This document shows, in pieces, positions 1 through 14,400 of a stretch of DNA of 64,000 nt. The notes under the pieces are model-generated. The model did no database searches. It saw only the letters and a program-made list of their open reading frames with translations, and was not told the DNA's origin. The translations under genes were made by a program, and so were the position numbers. Each line of letters opens with the position of its first letter. The first letter of the stretch is position 1. Source of the DNA: Pomacea canaliculata (Eukaryota > Mollusca > Gastropoda > Architaenioglossa > Ampullariidae). The stretch is from positions 5,363,872-5,427,871 of the forward strand of contig NC_037601.1 in the NCBI RefSeq assembly GCF_003073045.1, in the 5' to 3' direction.

Positions 1-3000
1 TGCTTTCTCATTACTTTTTATTAACCGCCGTAGCAAGCCTTAATTTGGGGAGGTGCCAATGTTGTATTCAGACCTATCTGATAGGCTGGAGCATATATTT
101 TGGTTATCATTTTAAGATTTGTGTGCAAGTTCGTTGCTGATGAATGTCCGTAAGGATTCCGTGTAAATGTAAGAGGATGTCGGGGTCATTTAGTGCTTTT
201 GTTTTGTGAAAATTTTGTCGACATCTTCACATTAACTGCAGCTTAGACCTCCCATCATTGATTGTCAAATGTATAGACAGGGAGGATAGATTTCTGTTGT
301 TTTCTCAAAGTTAACAAAAACCTATGTCTAAACTTCACACTACTTCATAAAATTGAGTTTATGTTGAAATTTGTTTCTGTTTTGTTAAGAAACAGTGTAC
401 AAAACAAATGCAAAGATCCTTTGCTTAAAATATTAATTTAGAGTTAAAAGTCTTAAAAGAAAAGGACTGGTGTGAAAGCGGTGGGTTATTCTTTCTCAGC
501 AATGACAGATCAACTGTTAAAGGTGTTTCTTTTTTGTGTCGCTGTAAAAAATCATAACATGGTACATCGCCATAACTAATTTATTATCTTGTATCACATC
601 AACTTTTCATGGAACTCAAGGGTTGTTTTTTTTTTACAGAACAGAATGTTTATAGTTTAAAGTGATGTTAGTTATGTAATTATGTAACATTCTGTGGTGA
701 GTATATTTTGCATTTAAAGCTTTTTGTGAAGTTTAACTGCTTTATTCATTAAATTGTGATGTGCAGCATTACTATACATCGTTCTAATGCAGCTGTAGAT
801 AATGGCGTCATGGTTGTTGTAAATTGGTACATACTAATAACTTCAATTGTTCAGTCTTTGGAAAACGTAAAGAGATCTATATATAACTTATGGTTTATAC
901 TTGCATCAAGGGTTTACTAATGCTGTACTTTTATCTGTATAATTTTATCTGTTTGGATGTCCTGGCTTTAATTTGTTGTATTTAATATATTAATAAGATT
1001 ATTAAAATCGGAAAGCTACAACTAATGGGTGGTTAAGTTGGGTTAGATCTCTTTAATTCCTGGGTAATTTATATAAGGGTAGATAGTATAGTTCTATAAA
1101 CTGGGTAAATATAGCATAATTTTCTTACTATTTGAACAAATAAATGAAAAATTGTACATTTATTCATCATTGGATCTAATGTTGAAATGAAGTTAATTTT
1201 ATGGTGGGGAAAGCCTTAGGACTAGGAAATAATTCTGGAAGTTTTTTTGCTTCCACCATTTCTTGATAGGTTTAGTGCTGTATAATCTGGGTACTGATTG
1301 TGATTCTTATAAACCATTAGTAAGTTAAATTATTATGAGGTAATAGTTTGGTTTTTTCTTTTAATGGCAAACATATTCAAGAAAGAAAATGTAAATACAA
1401 AACATGCTAGTGTTCTGCTACTGACCGAAGCAGATAACATTCTTAACCTGCTTGTGCTTGGTAATGGGTGGGATAGAAGTGAGTTGTAGAGTGTTCTTGT
1501 AAAATATTTACCACAAAAAAAAAAAAGGATGTTAGTTGGTCACACTTAGAACCATTTTTGCTTTGTTGTAAATGCTACTAGTTACTCCTGCTGTTTGTTC
1601 TTTTTCCTGATAGGTAGTTGTGGCTTACAAAAATTGTTGTCATTGTTACTGTGTTTAAAACACAGTTTCCACCTGAATATCATCAGCAAATTGCCTTTTG
1701 TTATGATATATGTAGTAAGGCAGTTTTTGTTTGGATAACAGAAAGCCTATAATCAGTGATTATCATGGTTTCATTTTGTTATAGGGAGGAAGGGGTTATA
1801 TTGTTTTTGTTTTCGCTAGGAGAATTTAGCCTCTTAGTGCAATAAAGAGTGGCAAAAAGTAAAATTTTTTAAGCTTTGGCTTGCAGGATGTTAGTGACAA
1901 TTTTACAGAACAAGTAGCTGCTAAATTTGAGATTTTTTTTTTCTACCATTCCCTTGTGCATGTGTGTAGGGGTATAGAAAAGGTGCTGGTGTATTTGAAG
2001 AGTCTTTTGGCATTTCAAGTGCTTGCTTTTGGGAGTTAAGTTAAATAGCTATAGTTTTGACTACATTTTTCTCAGCCTTGCATGTTCATACTTTCTTTTT
2101 GCGTCTGTTTTTGTTTAATAACACTTATATGCGAGATTTCTGGACCTAATGCTACCAGACTTGACAAGAAACCTGGATCTTGTGGTAAACTTCACCTTAA
2201 TAACCATGAAAACTTGGTGTTCAAATAAGCATTATCTTCCAGCTTGTGCACGGCTCTTTTTTTCTCCATCCTGTTACATAAGAATAGAAAGATTTGTTAG
2301 CTGTTAATTCGTGTCAATTTTTGGCAAAGAAAGACTGCACCAGTGTCAGAAGTTGTGCCTTCTTGAAGTTGGACACAAAACTTCCCTGATTTTAATAAGA
2401 AAATTTAACATTTTTTAGGTTTTATAATCACGCTGCCCTTTAACCCTTTGGATGGGCTTTGTTAAAATGTCTTTGAATGTGCTGCTATCTGTTGGAATGC
2501 ATGTCCATATTGCCCGAGTTATTGGTCTGTTGGATTTTTTTTTTGTGCAATGGTGTTTCTTTTCACTTGAAGTAAATGAGCTCACCATGCTCTTAATGGA
2601 TTGAATTAAGTGAAAAGAAACAGAAATTTCTTGATAGTTAATCAGTCTTGGTGTAGCGGTCAGTGTCTGGCAGATTGTGTGGTAACTGTTTTGCTGTATA
2701 TATATATACAGAAAACAATGTCCTGTTTCGTTGACCATTAGCGCATGTCGTGTGACTAAGTTCCTGTGAAAATAGACTGGCCTCAGATTGGGTGGTTGGA
2801 GCATTTATGCCACAATGTAAAATGAAGGAATGGGAGATATGAAGAACACAGAGGTGTTTTTCGTACTTTGTGTTGCGGGTGTGCATGTGTGTTTCTTTCT
2901 TGAGCAATTGCACCTCTTTTCCTGTCTTGCCATCATCTGTGTTTGGATTCATGATGCCAGTACATGCAATGTAATGTATGTACATAAACATTTGACTACT

Positions 3001-3485
3001 GCTTATCAGGTGCTTGAATGAGTGTTGTTGACTATTGCTATGAAAGAACATAATAATCTTCTAGTGCAAATTTACTTGCTTTCTTTGACTTTTGGTTCTG
3101 TCTGCTTATAAAGCACACAAGAAGATATTGTTTTAAGAAAAAGTTCTTCTATTCTTTATAATCTTTTTTGAAAACTTAAAAAAAAACCCCCAAAAATCAC
3201 AGAATTTTGGTTTGTAGACCATAAATTATCAATACTGGCATTAGGTGGAAGTTAGTTTAAATTAGCCTTTCTGTCTATTTAGGTTTAAAGTTGTGCTCCA
3301 AAAACTTTTGTTAGCGTTGTATATAGGCAGTATATCTTGTGTTTCCTTCTTGCTGAATGATATCAGGTCATTGGAATCTTGCAAATTTTATAAAACAGGA
3401 AAATTGATGAGAGTGAGCTGTCTCGAATCTTTTTATTGTTTTCATTGATGTTTTGCTGAAACACAACTATGTATGGGTGTTGCAG
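1..3485. other. probable intron upstream of the first gene's last exon
   Basis: This AT-rich stretch ends in the 3' splice site (ttgcag) used by the exon at 3486. I found no segment with a convincing conserved reading frame on either strand. Open frames near 2415-3051 are short, low in complexity and overlap each other. It is most simply the last intron of the + strand gene, whose earlier exons lie left of the window. Small unrecognised exons cannot be excluded. Confidence 0.5.
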
Positions 3486-4054
3486 ATCAGCAGCAGCAAC
3501 AGTACAGGATGAATTACTACCCAGGAGGCCTGGCGCCTACTGGCTATGTAGCAGCTACAGACAAGCCAGGATTGTATGCAGCCTCCCCGTATGCCACTAT
3601 GCCAACAGCCTATGCAGCTGCCCAGCCTGGCATCCCAGCAGGCATGCAACGTTATGCTTCCACACAGCACTATGCCATGGTGTCACAGCCCTCACCCTAC
3701 ACCTCCCCACAAGCTGCTGCTGCTTACTATGCTTCCGCCGGCGCCTATCCCACGATGCCACTGTCTTCGCTACAAACGATATCGTCATCTTCAGCCCAAG
3801 GAGCGTATCTGTCGGGCCAGTACCCCACAGCCGTGAGTTTCCAGGCCGGCCAGCTGTGCCCGACGTCAGTGGCAGCGGCAGGCTATGGGGGCAGTCCTCT
3901 GTATGCTGCTAGCACCTACACAGGACTGCCTGCCATGCCTGGCCAGCCAAGCAGAGCATATGGAGTGGCTCCAATGGGATACACAACCACTAATATTCCC
4001 TCAGCTTCCTCCCCAACCTACCCAGGCGTCACCTCTTTTGGGCCGCCTTACTGA
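3486..4054 (+). CDS. last coding exon of an Ala/Tyr/Pro/Ser-rich protein (partial gene)
   Basis: The exon opens after an acceptor (gggtgttgcag) in mid-codon and ends at TGA 4052-4054, giving about 189 residues. It starts with a short Gln run (DQQQQQYRMNYYPGG), followed by repeated Tyr/Ala/Pro/Ser segments such as SPYTSPQAAAAYYASAG, and ends SFGPPY. No folded domain is visible. Composition of this kind is common in the disordered tails of RNA-binding proteins and transcription regulators, but I cannot name the family. The GC content of the exon is clearly above its AT-rich surroundings, and the frame stays open for its whole length, both of which support real coding. Upstream exons are outside the window or in unrecognised sequence at its left end. 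Long open frames on other strands and frames here are by-products of the skewed composition. Confidence 0.72.
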
Positions 4055-7000
4055 GCTGGCTTGTACATGTCTTTTGCACTTCTAGCCCATCCCCTCCTTT
4101 CCCCCAAACTCCCCACCCCACCCCCCAAAAAAAAAATTGTTGTTACCAAGTTTTGAGGATGGTTAGTGGTGTGTGTTTGGTTAGCACATTATTGTCAGGA
4201 TGTGTAAGGGAAGGGTACAGTTGATTCAGTTTTGAAGATTTCTTTTAAAAGGGGGACAGAAACCACTGGGGTGTCATTGAAATTATGGTGAGCCAAGTGA
4301 CCATTCTGTATGTACCTGAGTATTTGGTAGTTGGTTGCTTCCTCCTCACAGCCTTAGCTGTGAATGTGAGAGAGAAAAAAAGCAAAACTATGACACTTGA
4401 TACGTCCCCTCCCACCCCCAGCCATTTGCCACCATCCTCCTAACTATGAGATGACAACGTTTGTATACATTTGCTTTGTGGTGGAAAAGGAATATTGTAT
4501 CATACTTATGCAAACAGTCTGTTAGCCCAATTCCTTTTTATTGTATTACAGATGCTGGTTTATTTTTATTTGTATTTTTTCCTGTTTACTATTGAGCAAT
4601 GCCGTGTTCATTGATCTGAGACTGTTTGCATAGGATATCGACACTGTGACACTCGACATACATGTATGCATAATTTTGTATTGTCTCCCACTTCTTTCCA
4701 CTTCCACCCTTCTTTAAATCTGCTAATCCCTCATTTTATTTTTCTCTCAAGATAGAGGGCAGAGTAGATATTACATATATTTTTCTATTTTATTCCCCTT
4801 TCTCTATTGCATTCAGATCAGACTATTCATATTGCAGACATTTTGAGTTTCTAAGTGAATTTTTTTTCCAGCAAGTTTTTTTTTTTTAAATCGAGACTTT
4901 ACACAAATGGGAGATCTGTATTTTGCGAGTGTAGATTCTGTATTTTTGTTTGTAAATGCTGAAGTGTTTTTGAGTCAAGGTTTAAGTGGTAAGAGAAAAA
5001 TCACAAATGAATCAAGCTTTGTACACTATTGTGGTGCCTTTGTCAGCCTGTGAACTAGGAGCTGATGGGAGCAGAAGTTCAGTGTGGCTCAGTAACATTT
5101 TTGTTTGCTTGCAAGGGCGAATCTGAAAAATGTTCAGACAGAACGTGTGTAGAAAGATGGAATTGTTTGATTGATTCAAAAAGAGGTTTTAAGATTATCT
5201 TGACAAGGAGTCTGGAAGGCTTGGTAGCATCTCCTTGTTCTGCCTTAGCCGATGTTTTCCAGTACCCCTTCTGCCACTTCCAAACTTTAAAAGTATAAAT
5301 CAATCCAAGGGTGAAGTGAACTGTGACATGAACATGAATTTAGCTAAACTTTTTTTTTTTTAACTAAGTGCTTAAAACATCCATAAGGTGAGAGACAGGT
5401 ACAGTATGTTTTGGGCTTGTATTCAAGATAGCGTATTGCATTCAGTTTTGTTCTTCGGTTTATAATTATCCTAGTGTTAGATGCTTCACTAACTAATAAT
5501 TTAATCTGTATATTCTTTTTTTAGGTCACTTTTAACTGAATTTTTAAGATGGATGATAACTTTTGTACTTCAGTAGGCTAGGTTTGTTAAATTGATTGGC
5601 TGAATACATTTTCAACAAACACCGGCTTGAGTACCAAGGGAGGTCATAGCTAATTTCGGTAGTGATTTGGTGAAGGATACGTGGTGCAATGCTTTAAAGG
5701 CTGTGTGACATCGACAAGTACATAGTTTTGTGCATAAATATTTCCTTTTGTGACAAACCTAGCCATGCTGGGGAATATGCGTTTCATCCAGATAGCAGGG
5801 TCGTACACATTTTGAGGTTGATAAAAACATAAAGAAATATTGAATCAGGGGCAGTTTTCAAGAATTTTTTTCAATTGTGATATTTAGATCATGTCTGACT
5901 TCCTGTGCTAGCAAACAGTGTCTGCAAAGTTCTCTTTTAACCCAAGGTTGCAAGGGTAGAGCTGCTATTCTGTAGATGTTTGTATTTGTGTGTTAAAGTG
6001 AGTTTCCAAGGGTTACTTCTATGCTAGCTAATAATTTCTTAATTTTTGTGCAAAGAAAAAAATCCATTTGTAATTAAATGAATCAAAGCTAGATACAGCT
6101 TTTGAGGGATCTGCAAAAGTAAATCATTTGATAACTACAATCATTCAGCATGGGGAGGGGTAAATTATCGACAGCCCTTTAAATTTCCTTTGTCTTAGAG
6201 TCCAAATTTAGTAGGCAACATCAGCCCACTCTGACCAAGACATGATCTTTCCATTTAAGGAAATTTGTAGCATTTTTCATGCAAGTACATTTTGGATTGT
6301 GCACAAGGATATTTTTTACTTTGGGTTCTTTTCAAATTGGATGAATTGCCAAGAATTGCTCCAGAAAAAAAGTTTTTATGGTTGCTCAGATGCATTGGCA
6401 TCACAGTGCAAATGATCTTTGTCAGAAACTATTTTGGATAAAATTTCTGACCATTTACAATGTTTGAAGACAGTGATGTAAGGCTACAAAATTGGCAACA
6501 GGTTTACAAATCAATGTAACATAGTTGAATATTCTATAAGAGCATTTGCGTCACAAAAATGAATAGTGGTGGTCTGTAAAAGTTTTAAAATGTGGATATA
6601 TGGGTGTATGCTTGAGAAGGGGAGCCTGATTTGCTAATTTCTTGTTAAATACTTGCTGGCAAAGTAATGGGGATGAAGAAAGAATATTGTTGCTTTTCTG
6701 ATGGACCGCTCTGGTACTTGACAACAATGCACTGCCTTAGCTTGCAGTACCTCATTCCTCTTCATTTAGAGCATCCATTGAGCTGGCAAGATTGCTCACT
6801 TGATCTTAGTTGCAAAGCAAGAGGGGAATACATTCTCTTCCAAAAGAACGTAAAATATGGCAGTGTGTTCATTTGGGTAGAAGCCCAACTTGACATATCT
6901 GATTTTTAAAATTTTTGTCCCCATGAATGTCTGCTGTTCTTGACCATGTCTTATGCAATCCCTCTGGCTAGAATCCTTTGAAAATGGTATTTGGGAGATG

Positions 7001-8431
7001 AAGTGTGAAATGTGTGCCCTCGATCTATTTTTTTTTTCTTTTTTTAAAAGAACCCTCATTTGCTTGACAGGAATGCCTGTTCCCATGGCCAGGGTGTTAC
7101 CAATGAACGAGCCAACTTTTGTTACTGTTCTTTTAAAACTTACTATTGTTTCAACTTGGGAACAAGAAGTTTTGTCTCTTGCTTTTTGTCATTTGAAAGA
7201 GGGGGAATGGAATTTGTTAGAGCTTCTTGTAGAACTGAAATCTGCAGAAATAAATGCCCTTGCATACAGAAAAATGTGTTTGAATTGTCTGTTCACAAAG
7301 TTAACAGCACTGGAAGCAGTTTTTATTGCACAAAACATTGTGTCCTTCAAGATTTCACAATTTCCTTATTCATCCCCATTTCCCCATACTTTTAGATGCA
7401 TTTTATATATATAATCTGCATTTTTTTCTAGATTTCTTCAGATCTTAAGCCTAAAAGAGAAAGCAACTTCACCACACAAACTTAGTCCCTACAAGCAATG
7501 AGACTGTATGTCAGCTTATTGTAACCTTGTGCTGCATACCTCTTTAGTGCTGCCTAAGGAGTAAGAAAATCCTGAGGCACAGCTGGATGGTCTTGCATGT
7601 CACCACAGAAATGAATGGGTATTTGCTTCTAAAATTCTATCCACATTCCCACCTCTGCACCATCTCATGAAGTTGTATTTCCATGTCTTTAGTGTGCTCT
7701 TGCACTTCCTGTACAGCAAACGTTTTCACAACTACTGCTCAGTTGCACCAATTTCATTGAACAAGGAAAAAAAAAGCCCTACTTATAGGAAACAAAAATT
7801 GTGCCTGCAAACTTAGAAATGTTATGGGTTTACCAGAGCAGCACAAAAGTATCAGCAAACCTGCATACTGCACAGAACTTCTGCAACTTGGTTGTTATTT
7901 TGTGAAACTGATGTATTCTTATAACGAAAACCAAGGAATGTACAAATGAAGTTATCCTCACTACCAGTAAAGGTATTAAAAATTACATGGATAACACTAT
8001 AGATACACTGCACAAGAAATAATGTCAGAAGGGTTATACAAAAGGGCACTCTGGAAGTATGAACATTAATGTGGACTGGCATGAACAGTTGCATTGACAA
8101 AGAAAGTATTATCTACATTAACACAGCAACACTGATGAAATATAAATATTATTACAATTATTTTACCGTGTTAATTTTACAGTAATGGGATTAAAAAGTG
8201 TCCTCTTCTTCCTCAAAACGCCTCTTGCATAATGTAGCAAAAATATGATCTAACATTTTAGGTATGTGGGAAGGAAATAAAAAGCACCCAAAATATAACC
8301 TCCATGGGAACAAAACCTGGGGAGTTTCTGAAAGGAAAGGGGGGCAGGGTTGACTGTTAAAGCATTGTTTCTGCTGTAAGCTGCACCAGACATTTGACAG
8401 TTCTCTTAACAGCCACTGGAAGACTGCTGTC
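4055..8431. other. convergent intergenic region with probable long 3' UTRs
   Basis: This lies between the TGA of the + strand gene at 4054 and the stop of ATP9 at 8432. It is AT-rich, with poly-T and poly-A runs and no recognisable exon. Much of it is probably 3' UTR of the two convergent genes. Short open frames at 5065-5303 and 6667-7414 show no family resemblance and no splice-compatible continuation. I could not assign polyadenylation sites with confidence. Confidence 0.4.
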
Positions 8432-11400
8432 TCATGGTGTGAGTTTAGAGTACACTGGAGGAGAAAACTTCTTGCGAAGATACTTCAGAATGTACAGTGG
8501 GATGCAGCTGATGGATGTTATAACCAGCACCTTCCAGTAGAAATCCCATGTCTGTAGAAATGCTGAATCTGGAAATAAAGCAAGTACCCATGAACTCAGC
8601 AATATTCTTAATGACAGAAGCAAGAACATATGTGTGTGTATAAGTGAGAACATGCTCATAAAAATGAATATACCTAAAGATGGGTAAAAATGTGATTGGT
8701 GACCACACATCAAGCTTTGAAATGATCTGGTTTGTTTATGAGTGAATCATTTCATCAAAACCTTTAACCTTATTATACAAAAACCACCATTTTTTTGGTC
8801 TGCATATTGTAAAAGAACAAGGACTTTTTACAAATACGTCTAAACTGAAAGATAAAAAATGAGGGAAATTTGTGTAGGTGGGTTTTTCCATCTTTTCTTC
8901 AGGCAGTGAATACTTAACATTTGGACAAAAAAACCATATAAATGATAGCATTGGCATTCTCACCAAAGTAGTCCTTAAAAAATGCAAGTGAAACAATGTA
9001 GATGGACAATGAGAGGAGCATGGAGAAGACCATCAACCAGTGCCAGGTGCGCACAGTCAGCCCCACCATCAGCAGTTCGGTCAATATCAGCGCCGTGAAT
9101 GTGATGGACACTACATGGATAAACTCCTCCTCAAACAGCAGGAGTGCTCCATACATAATGATACCACCTGTAGAATACATGAAAGTTTTCCAGTGGTCTT
9201 TGGAGATCATACAACTACTGTAGTTTAATTATAGTCAAATTCCAAGGATGAGGCTGGTTATAGGAAAATATAATTAATAAGTCATTGACACAGCTATTAA
9301 AATAATTTAGTTATAGTTCCGTTGATTGACTAACCAGCGCAGTTTATTCCAAAGGTTGTCGCAAAAATGACAAAGTTCTGGCTTTCAAAACTCTATAATG
9401 CCTGATTCATCTTACAACCAGTTGGGGTAATGAGACAAGTTCCATATAATCATTGCAGATTTCTTGTCTGAAAGTATCCTGAAGAACAAGATGGATCCAG
9501 ACAGCATCTGACAGTCCTTTTTAACATTATCTATATAGTATGGCACTGTGTTCCCAGTATTAAAAAAGAATGTTTGCCATCTTACCTTGGTATATGCTGA
9601 TGAGAACCCAGATGAAGAAAGTTTTAAAAGACAGGGAGCGACCCTAAAACAACAAAACCATCAATCGTTAGAATTTCCAGTCATGAATCTGGCTTGAAGT
9701 GAGGTTTCTGATCTTTTAGCAACATTGCAATAAAGGTCTTCTCTCACACATGCTGAGCAAACAATTTACCTTCACCACTCACCTACGAACATTTAACAGT
9801 TATAAAGTTTGTTAAAACCTGCAAATTATTTACTAAATATGGCAATGCAGGAAAGTGTGTCTTCTCACAGACATCTTATGTTTTGAGAATTATGTTTGAT
9901 TAATTCTCCTGTGTTCAGGAAGTTTTATTCCTTTCAGCTCAACTTGTAGCAAACTAGCAGTAAAATTAAAAAAAAAACAGGCCTAAAGAGGTGTGAATTT
10001 ATAGAAAATCTATTGTTCTGCACTCTGGAAGAAAAAAAAGATGTGTTCCAGACAAGAGTATTTTGTAATCATTATAATGCTATTTATACAGCACATTTGC
10101 AGCTAAGATTAAAGTGCTTAAACTATAACCTGGGGGAGGGTGGATTGTAGCATATGTAGCACATGTGCGTGCACACATACAGTTAACAAAGACAAGACAA
10201 CTGATCTGTTAAAGCACACGAAGTATTTTTAAAATTAGATTGAAACTGCAAGAGATCTTTACCTTTGTGAGGTCCTTGTATAGTTCTGGATAAGTCATGG
10301 CAATGTCTGCAGACACATCCTTGTCCAGCACCAGGGAGAACACCGGAAACATGTGTACACTGTGGCGTAGCCCACCACAAGGAAGCCCGGAAAGATATTG
10401 ATGGAAGCAAAGTAGAAGACAGAACAAAAAACTACCTGCATGGTAGTGATGATAAGGCCACGATGGATGACAAACTGACTCAAGGCAGCAGACCTCTTGT
10501 AGCTAGTAACAGAGGAAATACCAAATTATACTTTGCTTCTGACTTAAAAAAGACATGCAAACTACAGTACTCTATTCTGGTTGACTCGATGGACTACATC
10601 GAATTTTCCTTAACCTCCACATCTTATTCTGTCAGGACATTTATGATAGTCTGTGTAGAGAAAACTGCTATGAAAATCCATGTCGGTTTGTTGCTATCTT
10701 CAATAAGGAAAAGCCTTAAATGAAACTCTGAGAGGAAAGACAACATGGCACAAATGACACACCTGTTTCTGCCATGAACCAGCAGCAGACGTCCAATGTG
10801 GCTGAACTGTGTGATGGAGAAATCTGCAGCCAGAGAAGCTTGTTTCCCCTCCTGTATCATCATAACATTAACATTAAATTAAATTCAACAACAGCCAAAG
10901 AGATCAACAGGAATCATCATGCTACCATGAACAGTTATGTCAAATACAATCATAGATTAAAACAAAATTAAACATAAATAAGCTTCCAGCTCAAATAACC
11001 AACCAAACATCAGAAGGACAATTAGACCAGTTAAATACAAGCTAGGATGCATCTTACCTTGCCTACAATACCAACGCCTGCATCAGCAGCCTGGATCATG
11101 CTCACATCATTGCCACCATCGCCTGGCACAGAGTACAAAAACAACTTTGACATTTTAAAATGCTCCTGTACAAATATTGTGCCTGCTTCAACATACAGGA
11201 GCAGCTTAACTCAACTTCTCAGATGACAACTTATTGTCCATTAAAATTCAACCATCTTTCTTGTGCACATTCACAGGTAATAATTATAATAATTTATAAA
11301 GCCTTGTTACAGCAGTTCATGACACACACATAAAAAAGAACTCATAAACACATGCACATATATATCTACACACACAGACACACACTATGGGAGGAAAAAA

Positions 11401-14400
11401 GGTAAGTTTTAAGAGAATTCTGATGGAAGAGAGAGTAGGTTTCCAGCAAAGATGGAGTGACAGTTTACTCCAGATAAGAGGAGCAGATGAGCAGTGCATA
11501 AAGAAGAAGAGTGGTGTGATCACTTTTATTTTTAGGGAAAATGAGACAACAGCATTATTTTGAACATGCTGGAGAATTTACACCGTACAGTGAAGAAGAT
11601 CAACAAATAGAGCATTATAATAGATGGCGTTGGAAATGATAGTGACATGACTTAGCAGTAATAACCCTAATCCAAACTGATGCATGGACAGAGTGTTGTT
11701 GAATACAACACCAGATCATCAGGCAGAAGATGAAAGGATTTGAAATAAGAACATAATAAGAATAGGGCACTTTTATCATGCAAGACTGGTTGCATTCTCT
11801 GCACTGATGAGCAATAATAAAGAAATGATGTTAAAAACACTGGAACATGGAGATAAAGAGAAAACAGCTAAATACTGGAAATTAATTCTGAGAAACGTAC
11901 AAAAATAACAGGTAACAAGGAAAAAAAAAACAACTGAACAAGCAAATAGGCTTTTGGTTTGAAAGCTAATAGCATATATTTGTTTAAAAAACAACGAAGC
12001 TGCCAGTCATTTGAATTGTGGATGAAACAAATGTTACTGAAGTGGTCAATAATAATGAGGTAATAATCGCTCTATTATCATTCATGCAAATTAAATACTA
12101 GACAAGCCCATTATGGCAAGGAGAAGAGAGCACTAGAAACAGATTGATATGAAATACAGTGTTGATATGGGGTATAGTTACTGAAGCAAAACTGTGGTAC
12201 CTATTGCACAGGTTCGCTTCCCTGTGTGGATTTTAAGAAGTTTGACAATGTCAGCCTTCTGTGTCGGAGAACAACGACAGACCACAACCGCTGGGCAGTG
12301 GCAGGCCAGCTCCACAAACTCATGTTCATAGTATTTCAGACATACCTGCACATGACAGTGTAAAATCCCCCATATATCCATTTAAAATGCATTCAGATTT
12401 TGTCTGTTGACAAACTTTAGCACACGAATCTCACCACAGCATCAAGACTGCTTGAATCCCTCTGTCATAAGGCCACATGATGGCATGTGTTCACCATCTC
12501 TGAACTTGTTCTACAGTTATTTTAAGATTCATAGAAATTTTAAGCTTTAAAAACTGGGAGTTTCCAAGGTCTATGTCTCACAGTCTTTAACTCCAACTAA
12601 ATTGATCTTTCTATTTTTCAGGAAGTTAGCAGCCATAGGGCAGATTATCTTGTGTAACTATCACTATTAATGTCTTTCAAGATCTTCATCACATACCTGT
12701 AGCGAATCCCCTGATATCACCAATGCTGCATCATTCTTGCGTCTCAGTGCATTTAATTCCAAATGGGCCTGCCCTCTGTCAGTGACACGATTCAAAATAT
12801 GGATGTCCTGTGTGCGTGAGACCAGCTTGGAGCTTTTGGCAATACACACAGCTGTCTCTAGCTTGTCTCCTGTCAGCATCCATACCTGTTACAAAAAAAA
12901 TTTCATGGCTGTGCAGCCATACATTCTGTCATGACTGAATAGAGATGTTTCAACACATTTGTGATGGTTTTTTAATTTTAAGCTTGGAATTTTCTTCTGT
13001 TTTTGACATTATGTCTTTTCTCATGTCATGGTTTGATTCAATAGCCCTGCAGAATAAAAATATGTATGATCCTATATTCCATACAAGGGATGGGTTTATT
13101 AAGGTGGTCTTACCTGTATGAACTACTCATAGTTCACTCTTTAATGGTCACTAGATGGTCAGAAATTTAGATTTTTCTTTCTAAAAGAAATCTATACATA
13201 ATTTTCAGACAACAATATGCCTTGCATGGCTACAATCTATTTTTTCAAAGTCAGTTTAGAATCAACCTTTAGCTGTATTAGCCAAACAGTTTCATTATCA
13301 AGGTAGGTATTACCCCTATTTTCTCAAATCTCAAAGATCAGAATCATACAAGAGTCATAACGTGTCTTCAGTAGCGTAGTTCAACTGAACTCTCATGTGC
13401 ATCAGGCTGGTAAGAGAGAAACAGAGAGGCAAGATGCTGTATGCAGAGTCCAACCCTACACACTGCTCATCTATGTATCTAATTTTTCAAAATTCACCAA
13501 TCAGTTTAGCTTACAGAAATGCAAATGCCAAGAAAGTAACTGTGCAGTCTGCCTGTTAAGTTCCTCCTCACCTTGATGCCTGCATTACGCAATGTCTCTA
13601 GTGTTGGCCGTACGCCATCCTGCAGTCTGTCCTCCACACCAGTTAAACACAACAGCTCCATGTCGCGCTCCAGTGACTCCACCACACCCTGAACCCGCGC
13701 ACTCCTTTCTTGCAAACTAAGTTTTGCTGTCTGGTACCTTGACTGCAGGCAAAACAGTGGCCAAAGTCTTTGAAGTGGAAATGTAATAGTGTCTACATGA
13801 GCCACAGAAATCATAAGGTGTTTCAGAATCCATGCATACACATTTCAAAACCCATCAGGACACGTGTAAATTTAAATTAAATGTAATTAAAAATAAACGA
13901 ACGACTGGAAAAAAATACTGACTTCTGATAGTTTAATAGTGATTTACTTAGCTGATTCTATTGTTGTTTTTAGGTTAGAAGATTCTAAATTAATGTTCAT
14001 ACAATCTTACCATGATGTTGTAGGTGTATAATGGTGTTGTTACTGTACAAATGGTTTTATATCTGATAACATGTTTTGTGGTTTTGCTATGATGCAAAAC
14101 TTGCCTTATTTTTGTCTTACAACTACTTTTTTTATGAGTACACATCACACCTCCCAAGTTATGCTTTGCCTGATTTAGAGCTTAACCTACATGTGAAATT
14201 CTGATTTTATGGTCCGCCCCATAATATAAAATCAGTCACTACATTAATCACCATAACAAGATGAATAATATATATGTATCAAAATATATAAATCACTGTA
14301 TATGACACATAATTAAATATGAGTACGAGCTTAATGAAGGATAATAGTACAAAGGCTTTGTTAAAGAACTGACTGAGTGACATAGGTACAGGCGGTTTAT

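Noticed and set aside
3469-3912. Long open frames in other frames and on the minus strand over the exon 3486-4054
   Set aside because: They are by-products of the GC-rich repetitive codons of the real exon. Only the 3473-frame continues to a sensible stop and has a splice acceptor.
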